Source: Lytechinus variegatus (lineage: Eukaryota > Echinodermata > Echinoidea > Temnopleuroida > Toxopneustidae). Taken from it: a stretch of 64,000 nt of DNA. A model generated the notes under the pieces. The model was not told the DNA's origin and did not search any database. It saw only the letters and a list, made by a program, of their open reading frames with translations. The position numbers were made by a program, and so were the translations under genes. Positions 1-11,700 of this stretch are shown in pieces (the first letter of the stretch is position 1; each line of letters begins with the position of its first letter). The stretch is from contig NC_054757.1 in NCBI RefSeq assembly GCF_018143015.1, positions 8,752,001 to 8,816,000 of the forward strand, read 5' to 3'.

Positions 1-230
1 TTCTAATTTTGGATTTGATATCACTTGTTGTAGTATTGAAAGTATCAATGTCTACATCCTAACATTCTGGAGATACTGTACATGAAGGTTTACAATGTCG
101 TGCTACATGTACCAATAGTGTGGCTTTTAATGTCTGATCTACAGTTAGTTTTGAGATCAGAGCCAATCAGTGCCAAGCTCTATTAATACTAACATCAAAC
201 ACCAACACCATACATTAAATGATCCTGGCA

Positions 231-428
231 TTGCACTTACTTGCGATCGATTGCAAGTCTATTTTGGGGCCCTATATTAATCATAAGTTTTGAAATTAAT
301 TGCAAATTTGCATAAGATTTCTAGTCTGCTTCTAAATCTCATTTGCTACAATCAAAATTGATCTATCGATTGTAAAACTGGAACATATTTGCAACTGATT
401 ACAAATATTTTCTTGCAAATCCCCCCAG
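231..428. mobile_element. Inverted-repeat element, GCAAT family, copy 1
   Basis: Tracts such as TTGCGATCGATTGCAAGTC and the right part CAAATATTTTCTTGCAAATCCCCC match the element at 38290-38508. Ends are more decayed here. Nonautonomous DNA transposon remnant (MITE-like). Confidence 0.6.
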
Positions 429-516
429 GTTTTGTGCTTTTGATAATGTGGTCTGTAAGGTTTAAATATATAGCTATTATTGAGGTAACAGTCGGTATTC
501 AACACAAACACCACAC

Positions 517-915
517 CGGGAACTTGAAATGAGCATGGTGTTGGCTTTAACATAATTTTGTGCTATCAATAATGTAAATGTAGTGGGTAATGTCAAGGTA
601 TGCAGTTCCATGATATTAATACTAACACCAAACATTAACACCAACACCATACTTGAAATGAGCATGGTGTTGGTTGTAACAGAATTTTGTGCCATCAATA
701 ATATAAATGTAATGTAGTAGGTAATGTCAAGGTATGCAAATCCATGATATTAATACTAACACCAAACACTAACACCACACCATACCTGAAATGAGCGTGG
801 TGTTCGCTTCAACATAATTTTGTGCTATCAATAATGTAAATGTAGTAGGTAATGTAAAGGACATGCGGTTCCATGTATACTAACACCAAACATTAACACC
901 AACACCATACATGAA
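517..915. repeat. Minisatellite, about 130 bp unit, three copies
   Basis: Units start near 523, 652 and 785 (TGAAATGAGCRTGGTGTT) and share the AATTTTGTGCYATCAATAAT and ACTAACACCAAACAYTAAC segments. A partial unit lies at about 181-222 and another ends near 915. Confidence 0.8.
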
Positions 916-3400
916 ATCACCCATTAAATGGGAAGCAAACAACCCAGAATAAAATTAACATATCATTTAAACCTTTTCACAAAGGGCAAGAAATGAGACA
1001 AATAGAATGGTCTAGGACCCAATAACAGCTTTATAGTGATTGATCATACCGGTAGTTGATTGTATTAATGAGTGTCATAATGATTATGATGAATGCAATC
1101 ATCCTTTAAGGATCGACCCTTTTATTTCCAACACTTGTGATACTGCAGTGTATTTTTGAAAGACATACAGCATACCGGTATTCAAAATATGGTAGAAAGC
1201 AAAATGGATCTAGATTCAATCACTTCATATCACACATCCAAATATGAAGACACAATAAGCAAATGTAGCTTAATTAATACCAGCAAAGCTGCTTCAATGT
1301 GAAGGATGTACTTGGCACAATAATGACAATATGGATAAGATTTCCAACTAGAATCAATTATTTTACTGTGCACCAACAATAACAAATCTAGAGGCACAAA
1401 TTTTGGTCAATTGAATTAAAACATTAGACACAAATTGAGTTTACAAGATTAGAGAGCAAACTGTGTAATTACTGAATATGTTTCTTTTGATTAATACTCA
1501 AAATATTTAAAGAAACAAAATAAAAAAAATGAGAGATCATTCTAGATTTGTAAAACATGACCCTAGCCTGTCTCTATATTAATCAAAATGTATCAAATAC
1601 GCCAAGAATGGTTAATATGCAACTCGCTCATTCTGAGTCACGATGGGATACTAACAAGTTAATTTTTACCACAATATTCTCATAGAATACAAAGAAATCC
1701 CTTTTAAAAAAGTGAATGTAGAAACATTGATCTTGAATGAAAGCCTCTGACCATGATAAGTCGAGATAAGGGTTTTTAAGGGTTTATGAAAAATATGTTT
1801 TTAATAATATTGTGCAAATAATATACATCATCTAGGACATTAGTAAGAATTACACATGAGGTATCTTTGGAACAGTCTATCATGCCTGAGGCACAGCGAG
1901 GGCATTTGGACTGTTCCAAATCCAAATATATCAAGTGTGAATGATTATTATAATACCTGAGCAAAATGATGTGTATTATATGTGTTATAAAAAATAGATG
2001 TGGATTCATGTTACTTGACAAGCCATCTCAAACCCAAGACTGGTCAATAGAACAAGTCATTAGTAACAGTTATTAGCAAAATTTGCCTGAGCTTAACCTG
2101 ACCAATTACATAATTTATGTAGATTTCAGCCAATCATTTAATCAGGATCATTGCCAACATTTTTATAAACTGACAGATCAACAGATTATCATGAACGGCA
2201 AATAGGCACGAGTGTGATGGTTTGAGATTTTCACTAAGGTGAAAGAATGATGCTCTTTTCAACTCGGATACGCCTTCTTGAATTGAGCTCCTGTCTTTCA
2301 CTTAATGCAAAGTCTTTTACAATGTGATACACAAATTGGAATAATTACTTATTGTGATGTACCATGCATCAAAAGTTTGCAAAAATATGAATCTGAAAAT
2401 AATGAATTTTCCCCCTTACAGTCATCCATTAAAATGAAAAAAAAAATATTATTGCCAGTAAAACGCAAAATCCCTATTAAGCAGCAGGCCAAGCTAACAA
2501 TTATTCTAACGCATATTGCACCAGCTTGGCTGTGCAATTGTACATGTTGGACGGAACATGTGGGATGGTACAAATGTTGCACGTTCAGCCTCCCTTTTGC
2601 TCGGCTTCAACAAGTAGGCATTATACATTATTGTTATCATCAACATCATCATCATTATTACAACCAATGTCACATTCATATCATAATCACAATTAGAAGT
2701 ACAGGCATCATTATTATTACTATCACTAATTCATTAGGCATTTCAACAGAGGTATGAAAAAAGTTGCAGAAAAAATATATCACCAATGGGGGAAATAACA
2801 CCAGCTTGAGAAATTGAGAAGCAGCCTGGGTATAGAAAAAGGTTAATGTAGTAATCATAGCTGGCAGGTCTCCGCCCCCAAACTCCATCTAGGTCCAAAT
2901 AGAAAAGTCAATGAAATATCAAACTGAGATTTACCGGTAGACTGTAAATCAGGAAAGCATATGGGCGATTCAAAGCAGCAACTGACATTTTCCACAAATT
3001 CATATTGGCTCTATTTTAAATCTAGATTGAATTTTCAATTAAAACTTCAAATATGGAAGTTCATAAATTCAAAGGGGATCATAAATGGCCTTAAAAAAAT
3101 TCTTGCGCATCTCTCTATGGGAGAATCCAAACCATACAAAAAATTATATACATGGGACTACTGTTATGTAGCTGTTGGATCTTGCTCTTTTAACTTCCAA
3201 CCAGCATTATAATAAAGACGAACCAATACAGGATATACAATTCATATATACACTCATTGAAGAGATGATGACAAATAATGCAGGAGTAAGTCTGATGGTG
3301 ACTATACTCTGAAGAGGTAGATAGAATAATAGACTCAGCAAACTGATGGGAGTATTGCACGTTGTGATCTCTAGAGTAATCTCTAACCAATCTGCCTGGA
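916..3400. other. Spacer, no gene seen
   Basis: AT-rich sequence downstream of EPT1. Open frames here, the longest at 2305-2757, are low-complexity and carry no recognisable domain. No RNA gene was recognised. Confidence 0.5.
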
Positions 3401-3421
3401 GTTCAGACATGAACCATTCAA

Positions 3422-4150
3422 CCCTAATTCTCCCGGGGGGGGGGGGGGGGGGGGCATAATGGCCCCCCTCAACAATTTTTGCGATATATCTGCTGCACAA
3501 ATTTTTTGATGTTGCCACTCACTGACTGTTTACTTTCAAGTCTCGCGCAAATTTTGAGACCAAATTTGTGACGCCCGGGTACGCAGTTATATTACCCAAC
3601 ATTATGTAAGTGCAAGCCAGACCCAAAATTGCTCATAAACGTGATTTCATGTACAAATCCATTGCAAATTGTGTGTTTACCAAAAAAAAATAAATGTATC
3701 ATTATTTCTACTTTTACCGATTAAACTTAATTAATTTTGCTTTGTTCATTATCAGAATTAAGTCTGGAATGATTTCCATCGAAAACAAAGCAATAAAAAA
3801 AAACAAAAATTAAAAAACAAAGAAATTCATAATAAAACAATAAAATACATAAGAAATCGGTCTTGGAACCAGAATTTTTTTTCATTCACAATTGTTAGGA
3901 ATGATATAAAAAATATTTTCACAAAAAAAAGCATTCTAGGAGCTTTATTTAGTGAATCAGAGCAAAAGTATGATTTCAATTTTCATGAATAAATTAGCAT
4001 AATTCAAAATAAAAAAATATATGAATTCAGTGAAATTTACCAATGCAACTGCGTAGATTATGTCATTCTCTACCATCATGCAAATTTTTTTTGTGATTGC
4101 GGCTGAGATCTTAAGGGGGCCATACTGCCCCCCCCCCTGGAAATGACAAG
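3422..4150. repeat. Interspersed repeat with G/C-run ends
   Basis: A G-run at about 3435-3454 followed by CATAATGGCCCCCCTCAAC. The 3895-4140 part (CTAGGAGCTTTATTTAGTGAA ... GATTGCGGCTGAGATC) recurs diverged at 15661-15895, where it also ends in a G-run. Confidence 0.55.
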
Positions 4151-4492
4151 ACTCAAAATACCCCGGGATATTTAGGGTTAATGGTTGGTCAAGACCCTCC
4201 TCTACAGCCAGACAGCTGTAGTTCAGCCTTGGGTAGTTTGACCATAACAACTGTACGTCATGATTTTACTCTAAATTAGGGTGAGTGGACCTTTCAGGGA
4301 GGAGGAATTTTGTGAATAAGAAACCCATAAAATGTGTGTGTGTCAGAAGATTAGCTACATGTAGAAGAAGAATGAGTAATACTTTCTAAAGAAAGTCGGC
4401 AATGGTAAACATATAGTTTCTTGTTTACTTCCTCTGAAAGTATTGATATATTATTGAACATGTGAGATATGTCTTATCACTACACAACTCTA

Positions 4493-4543
4493 CATATATA
4501 TATATACATACATATATATATATACATATACATGTATGTATAT
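4493..4543. repeat. (TA)n/(CATA)n simple repeat
   Basis: Alternating TATATA and CATACATA tract of about 50 bp. Confidence 0.8.
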
Positions 4544-5105
4544 TTTTTTTAAAACTTAATTTTAATTCAACAGAAAACTATTGTTTGCTTCGTATATTTT
4601 TCAGTTGGATTATCTGAAGGTCATCATTTTACATCATATTAAAAGAAAATATTCAAAAATAAGTTGCGGGAAGGGTTCAGCCTCCCTGCAACTTTCAAAT
4701 TTGTGGTGCCGGACAAGGTGTAATGCAATTGAATGGAGCTTTTGTATCCACAAAAGAACTTGAAGTTGCTCCCAAAATTCAAATGACTTATTTGAGATTT
4801 CTATAGACAAGAGATGTTTTGCAAGTATTGAAATTAGTAAAAGTGTTTTGATTTGAAAAAGCTCTTAAAAAGTAATAATCACTTTTTTCCATGTCCCTTT
4901 TTGTGTAATGCAACTGACGATTTTGGAGACATCATGGCATCCACAATATACAGCCTGCAACTTTTCTGCATTGTCATAAAGCGTTGCTTGTCAAAATAAA
5001 TTCATAAACTTGAGAGAAAGACTCACCCTTGTAAAACTGAAAGCACCAATTAATAGAAAAGACATGTAAAAGTGTAATGCGACTGACCGTGGAATCGCCC
5101 ATATT

Positions 5106-5300
<195 letters not shown>

Positions 5301-5306
5301 TTTATT
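5301..5306 (-). terminator. Possible EPT1 polyadenylation signal
   Basis: AATAAA on the minus strand about 350 bp past the TGA. It lies at the edge of the (ATT)n tract and may instead be the 3' end of a LINE, so assignment is tentative. Confidence 0.25.
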
Positions 5307-5658
5307 CTGCATAGTCAAACATATAAACAAAATATACAAAACGATAGAATAAGGGGAGTTGCATGGATGCCGGGAAAGGAATACTTAAAGCAAATCCCAA
5401 GCAACACCTTATTCAAAACAAATATAAAAAAAAACATGATAAACCTTACGAGTATTAAAACATAATGAGTACGACTTTTCAAAAATACCTTTCACCAGTA
5501 ATGGAATCAATAACCTCTAATGATACATGAAATATTAGTTTAGTTGTATGGAACCTGAGGTAGGGTTGCAAGTGAAGAAAGCTCATTTCTGATTGGCTAT
5601 TGGTCTGCCCATAGCCCTTATTACCTGAGTATTGACCGATGACAGAACTTGTATCATC

Positions 5659-5739
5659 TCAATTGTCATGGTTCTTCTGTCTCGGACGTGAGGTAATAGA
5701 GAAGGCATGGACATTGAAGTGATCGCATAGTTGAATAAC
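5659..5739 (-). CDS. EPT1: EPT1 last located exon, ending at TGA
   Basis: Phase 0. Begins V-I-Q-L-C-D-H-F-N-V, matching human V-K-Q-L-S-S-H-F-Q-I, then runs F-S-I-T-S-R-P-R and reaches N-H-D-N-TGA. In human SELENOI the same block is F-S-L-R-K-P-N-S-D-Sec followed by ten residues. If this TGA is a stop, the protein ends here. If it is Sec, the frame stays open for 59 codons to a second TGA at 5479-5481, or a donor CAG|GTAATA at about 5626 could be used. The acceptor is TTTTTCTAG. Confidence 0.82.
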   Translation of the reverse strand, partial: VIQLCDHFNVHAFSITSRPRQKNHDN

Positions 5740-8700
5740 CTAGAAAAACAAAAGAATAAAAATAATGACATAACGCCTGTGTTGCCCATACAGAATTACA
5801 TTTACCAAAGTCGTTAGATGAGGGCGATATGTTTCTTTTCTTAGGACGATATGAACTCATCTATTTATAAATGTGGGGTCATCATGCTTAAACCCTTTAA
5901 TCCTGTTGAAACTAATTAGAGCAATACCCAATTAAACCAAGTGTCCACTGGTTCCCTAAACTGGTCCAAATTGAAACCACTTCAGTGGCATTACTGGATA
6001 TAAAGTAAAAGGATGAAGAAAATTGCTCTTGCTGCAACATCATAATGACAATCATCCATGTCCCAATGATATTATTACAAATATTCAGCTGAAACACGTA
6101 GTTCCTGGGCAATGTACTTTAAATCTAAATTGAAAACATATCTAACTGATAATATCACAGCATTACCAGCGGCTTTCCCTCGCCTTTTCTTCTTTTTCCT
6201 AACGCGCATTGAGACCTTTGTAAGGTGTAATGCGCTATACAAAAACTGTTCTATTATTATCATAATTATTCTTGATATTGACACATGTATTAAGCTAAAT
6301 CATGAATAGTTAAAAACACCGTCTCTCTATTCATTTTTATTCTCGCATAACATAAGAGCTGCCAACCTGAACAAGAACATTTCAGTATTTTTAAAGCTGA
6401 AAATCAGTATTTGGCGAGGAAATCAGTATTTTCAAAGAAATACCATAGCGCAGGACAACACATAAATATGAAACTGGAGAAATCAGTATTTTGCATGAAA
6501 CCATCAGTATTCTTCTCATTTTTCAGTACTAAATACAGAAAATCCATACTACTTGGCAGCTCTGTAATGTCCCATTTATAAATCATTCCAATTACTTCGC
6601 TGGCCTAAGCTTCATACTTACCACCGAAACTAAGTAGTGGAAATGCAGGAGTTCTATGACGACAAACAGACCATGAAGAATGCGAACCTCGTACTCTGCG
6701 AGTCCTAGAACACAGACTGCGAACGCTGCCACTCCATATAGCATCAATAAAGAGTTGTTTGTAGAAGCTAATGTATCAGACATCTGACTGATGATCAATC
6801 GGACCTATTAAAAGGAATAACAACACAGAGATTATACGAAAATCTTATCAGAATGGCAAAGCCAGTCAAAGCTTGCAACAGATCCATCACCCTCACTTGT
6901 AGTTTCCTTCAGCAACAAATTAATCCATATTGTGTTGCACTCAACCCAGGTGAGGTGAATGGGTACCTGGCAGGAATTCATTCCTTCATATCCAAGTCCT
7001 TTGAATGCGCATAGAGACATTCATAATGTGTTATGCACTATACAAGAACTGACTATTATTATTACTTGGTCATTTTAAATAGGTTTATCACTTGGTCTAC
7101 AATCAGCTGAAGATAGTCTAATACCACATGATGGGCCAAACAAATTTAGTCTACTATCAATTTGGTCTCATTGCCATTTGGTCTACACCACTAGGTCTAA
7201 TACCTTCATAGTCAGATTCTAATTTAGTCTAATGCCCCGATGGCCTAAATTCCAATCACTCATATTGTATTTTTTTCAATTGAAAGTAGGAATCATCAAT
7301 GCTTGATCAAATGGTGTTAGACCAAGAGGATATCAAATAAAATGGGTATAGCCTAATTGCTCATTAGACAGAATAGTGGTCTAAATGGAACTTTAGACCA
7401 AATAGGTACAGTAATAGATCATCTAGATGGAAATTTAGACCAAACTGGTAATAGATCATCTGGTTGTATACAAAGAACAAGTGGAATGCCCCTGGCCATC
7501 TCACCTGCATCACGCAGTTCAATATAGCAGCAGTGCTGACTTTGAATACTACTCTAACTCGCACAAGATGTTCAGTGATACATGGTTACTCTTATGTCCA
7601 CTATTAAACTTATAAACATATGATGGTTATTCAACACAAAACCCCAACATGGCCAAAGTTCATTGACCTTACATGACCTTTGACCTTGATCATGTGACCT
7701 GAAACTCGCACAGGATGTTCAGTGATACTTGATTACTCTTATGTACAAGTTTCATGAATCAGATCCATAAACTTTCAAAGTTATGATGGGAATTCAACAG
7801 ATACCCCCAATTCGGCCAAAGTTCATTGACCCTAAATGACCTTTGACCTTGGTCATGTGACGTGAAACCCATGCAGGATGTTCAGTGATACTTGATTAAC
7901 CTTATGTCCAAGTTTCATGAACTAGGTCCATATATTTTCTAAGTTATGATGACATTTCAAAAACTTAACCTCAGGTTAAGATTTGATGTTGACGCTGCCG
8001 CCGCCGCCGTCGGAAAAGCGGCGCCTATGGTCTCACTCTGCTATGCAGGTGAGACAAAAATGAGAACATGTTGGATGAGACCAAATGGAGAGCAGTCTAA
8101 GTGGGTGTAGATTGTAGACCAATCTGCAATTCACCACTTTACATAAGTTGTTACAGATAGGAAATTGGTTCAATGACATTTGCTCTTGCAACAATTGCTC
8201 CTACGGATAATCGTTGCATTAAGCCGAAAATAAACTTCAAACCAAACCCTAAACCTTCCTCTGGTTAACAAACAGACACTATTTCCAATAACATAGTATT
8301 AAGTATACTTAAAAGCTACCTCCACATAATAACAATAATAATCAGTATAACTTTTCAAAGGCACTCTTAACTCGAGTGTTTCTAAGCACAAAAACCCCTC
8401 CAAAATCTATTATCCCGGGGAGCATTTCTCAGCATTTCTTGTCAGTGATGATTTCTATAATAAACTTTAGTCTCGGTATCGATTTTCATAGTTCAGAACA
8501 GCTATTAGTGAAAAAAAATAATATTCAGACATAAGGGTTCATGATATCTTACCATGAAATTTGATCCAGCAACAATTTCTCAACTACAAATTCCACACAT
8601 TTATCAAATGACTAACTTCAACTCTGGATTTAACACTATATCCTACCTCAAACTTAAACTTACACCTTACATAAAACCCTGTTACAACCCAATTATAACC

Positions 8701-11700
8701 CTACATCTCAGATGAAATAAAGACCAGAGCAAATGTCTAAGGAGTAAATTTTGTGTAAATCATGAAACACTCCCCTCTCCTCACTCTTGTTGTGCGTATG
8801 CTCACTTACCGAAGTCTTGACTTACCGTTATATTAGAAAAGACAGCGGAGAAAGTAAGTAGAAATATCCTGGTATGGTATTCTAAGACATCGGTTGGCGA
8901 GTATATAACCCAGAAAAGAGAGGTCAGGAAGAGAACAATCATGGGGACCACAGGCCACATGGCTTCACCGAAGGAACGATTCTTCCCTGTTCCATCTTGG
9001 TATGAACTGTGGAAGAGAAATAAACGAGAATGTGTTTATTACTATAAACACGGGACGGGTCATGTGGTCCAGTGGTTAGAGCATTGGACTCATAATCGCA
9101 AGGTTGTGAGTTCGAATCCCAACTCTGCCATTATCTCCACTTTGATAAAAAGGCCCAAGAGTGATATCTGTCGTCTATTACGTCAGCCACTATGACTACT
9201 ATGATTAACCTAGACGTAAAATGTTTCCAAGGTAATTGATTATATACCAGCTTGGCGTTTACCAGCAAAAAATGCTGTCCTGCCAAGTTCCTACGGGAGT
9301 TACTACACACAGAAACAGGAACTATTATTATTATCATTACAATTAATCTACCCATATTCTGAAGTCGGGTTTATGTTAAACTCAGGTTTAAAGTATGGAT
9401 TGCCATTTGTTACACAAATCACTAACTGGAGATATCATATTTCAGCTCATTTGGCTCTCAAATCATTCATAATTGTGTAGGAAGTATAAATAGATAATTG
9501 TCTTCAACAGCGATGAATCAGAAAAGAGCACATTAAACATAAGAAACATACAACTTAATAAAAATTTTGACACTTTGGGCTTCCCATAATTTTAGCACAA
9601 AGTTAGACCATGGTATAAGTTAAACCTGAATAGGGGCCCAGTATTTTGGTCAAGAATTCATTCAGAAAGCTGAACACATTTGACATCTAGGGGAGCATTT
9701 CAAGAGCAACTTACATACTGATTTTGATTGACAAATGTGCTCTCAGCCAATTAGAGTCAAACCATTACAGTGGCTTATCACAATGATTACATGCTTCATG
9801 GACACTCACCAGGTGGGTGTTTCATAAAGCTGTTCGTAAGTTAAGAACGACTGGTGAACATTTCTTACAAGCTGAATAATCACCAATGAACATTTAATGG
9901 TGAATATCATTTACCACTAGAAAGGATCACCAATCGTTCTTAAAGTCGCTCTTAACTTACGAACAGCTATATGAAACGGCTGCCAGAAACAATCAACTCA
10001 CAAGAACATACAGTACCAATAGCTAATTTCTGTCAGATGGGCATAGTTAATTGAAAGTGAATTTGCCAAACTTTCAGAATCTGTTTGAACCACAGCAATC
10101 TTCTCCACTGGCGTAAATCCTTGCATCACACCTATTGTTCGGGGGGGGGAGGGGAGAGTGATCTTTTGTTCCATCCCCCCTCAACAATATGTGTGACGCA
10201 AGGCTTTACGCCAGTGATCTTCAAGACTTATATTTTTACATGTATATGCAAAATCCAAAGCCAAATAAAGCACGCTTTGCAGAGCTGATCGAACGTAATG
10301 GCTTCAAAATGGTTCCTGGAAAAGTAGTTATGATTTCCTTTAACCACTTGACTGCTATAAGCTGTAATGCGCAGACCCCCAGGTGCTGCTGAATGGGACT
10401 AACAAGTTAGATATATTTTGGACTACAACCAACAGTAACTTGGGGGAAAAAATTTGAAATAATCACATCACTTTCCTTAGCACTATTTCCAATATCCATA
10501 AAAAAATCATCCTCCCCTTCTGACCCGGATCTTTCACTAAATTTATCACTCCTATCGTCAAAAGTTTTGTCAAAATCCTTCTGGTTCACTTCTCCACTGC
10601 AAGCCGCCATTTTGAACTGAGCATCGTACACTTTCACTATGGCAAAGTGAATGCAAACATTTATAAATCACTGCAAAAGTTTCGATAACTTTTGTGGAAT
10701 AGCGCCATCTGGCGTCAATAGTCTGAAATTTGATATACACACGCTGTTTTCATCGTAGGGGTATTAACAGTGCGGTGCTGACGCCTCAAACAGAAGATAG
10801 GTCAAGCACGTAATATTACGTGCCTCGCACAGATCGTACGCTCGCCCAGCACGAAATATTACGTGCTACGCAGTCAAGTGGTTAAGATATTTGAAAAAAC
10901 ATCGAGACCGAGGCTAGGGCAAAGACTTGGCCAAATTTGCGCATGCACCCTACAGCTTTGATTATCGATCTTGATCAGCAATTTTGTTTTGAATTTTGAA
11001 AGGAGAGGTATCGCGACAGAACTTTTCATTATTTTCAGGTTCGTCTGTGCCTCACTGTCAGGATTTGTGTGTCACGATAGACCTTCATCCATATAATTGT
11101 GGTAAGTGTATAATTTCTGTTTCCACAGTTTACTCGGAGTGCTATTGCGACCCCGATCTACCCCAGTCCCATGTCTGCCTAGTTATGCATGGACGGGTCC
11201 AGGGTTACTGTCCGCCATGCTTTAATGTATTTGTCAATTCATTATGCTTTTCACGGACACCCTTCCAAGCATCAGCCCAAAAAAAAGAGGGGGGGGGGGG
11301 GGATAAACTCTCACACTGTTGCTCACTTAAACCCTGACCTAAACCCTCAGGGGAGTGTTTCACCAAAATTATTGTTGGATACTGACAACGTCCCATGGTT
11401 TTGATTGGCTGAGAAACACTGCTACTATAATGGTAACTGTCAAATAAAATGGGACTTGTCATATAAAACCTCCAACAAGTCCTTTCAAGCAAAAGCTCCC
11501 AGGTGCCTTGAAGTAGTGAAAGTTAAATTGGGGTTTTAGTTTGAACAAGCGTCTTTTTTGTCAGGTTTTCATGTAAAACTGTAAGTTTTGTGAGTTGTTT
11601 GCGCGAATGATTTCTTTGTCTGGAGGGGACACCAATCTGAACAAAAATCAAACTATCTATTTTTTAATTATGCTATCATTTCTATTCACCTGTATATATT

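Noticed and set aside
2305..2757. 150-codon frame, one of the longer ones in the first 5 kb
   Set aside because: Composition follows AT-rich and ATC/ATT repeats; no domain, no splice context, no resemblance to a known family.
5341..5658. SECIS element just past the EPT1 TGA
   Set aside because: An AAATGAGC with an AA about 15 nt downstream was seen near 5587, but the flanks do not pair into the needed stem. A farther SECIS cannot be excluded by eye.
9681..9760. Candidate for the missing EPT1 exon ending AGTAT|GTAAGT on the minus strand
   Set aside because: The donor is strong, but the peptide (L-S-I-K-I-S) fits the family poorly and the sequence resembles a dispersed repeat.
10996..11337. 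Cys-rich 113-codon frame
   Set aside because: It runs through a G-run and into an inverted-repeat element. The cysteine spacing matches no known domain, and it lies in an EPT1 intron on the opposite strand.
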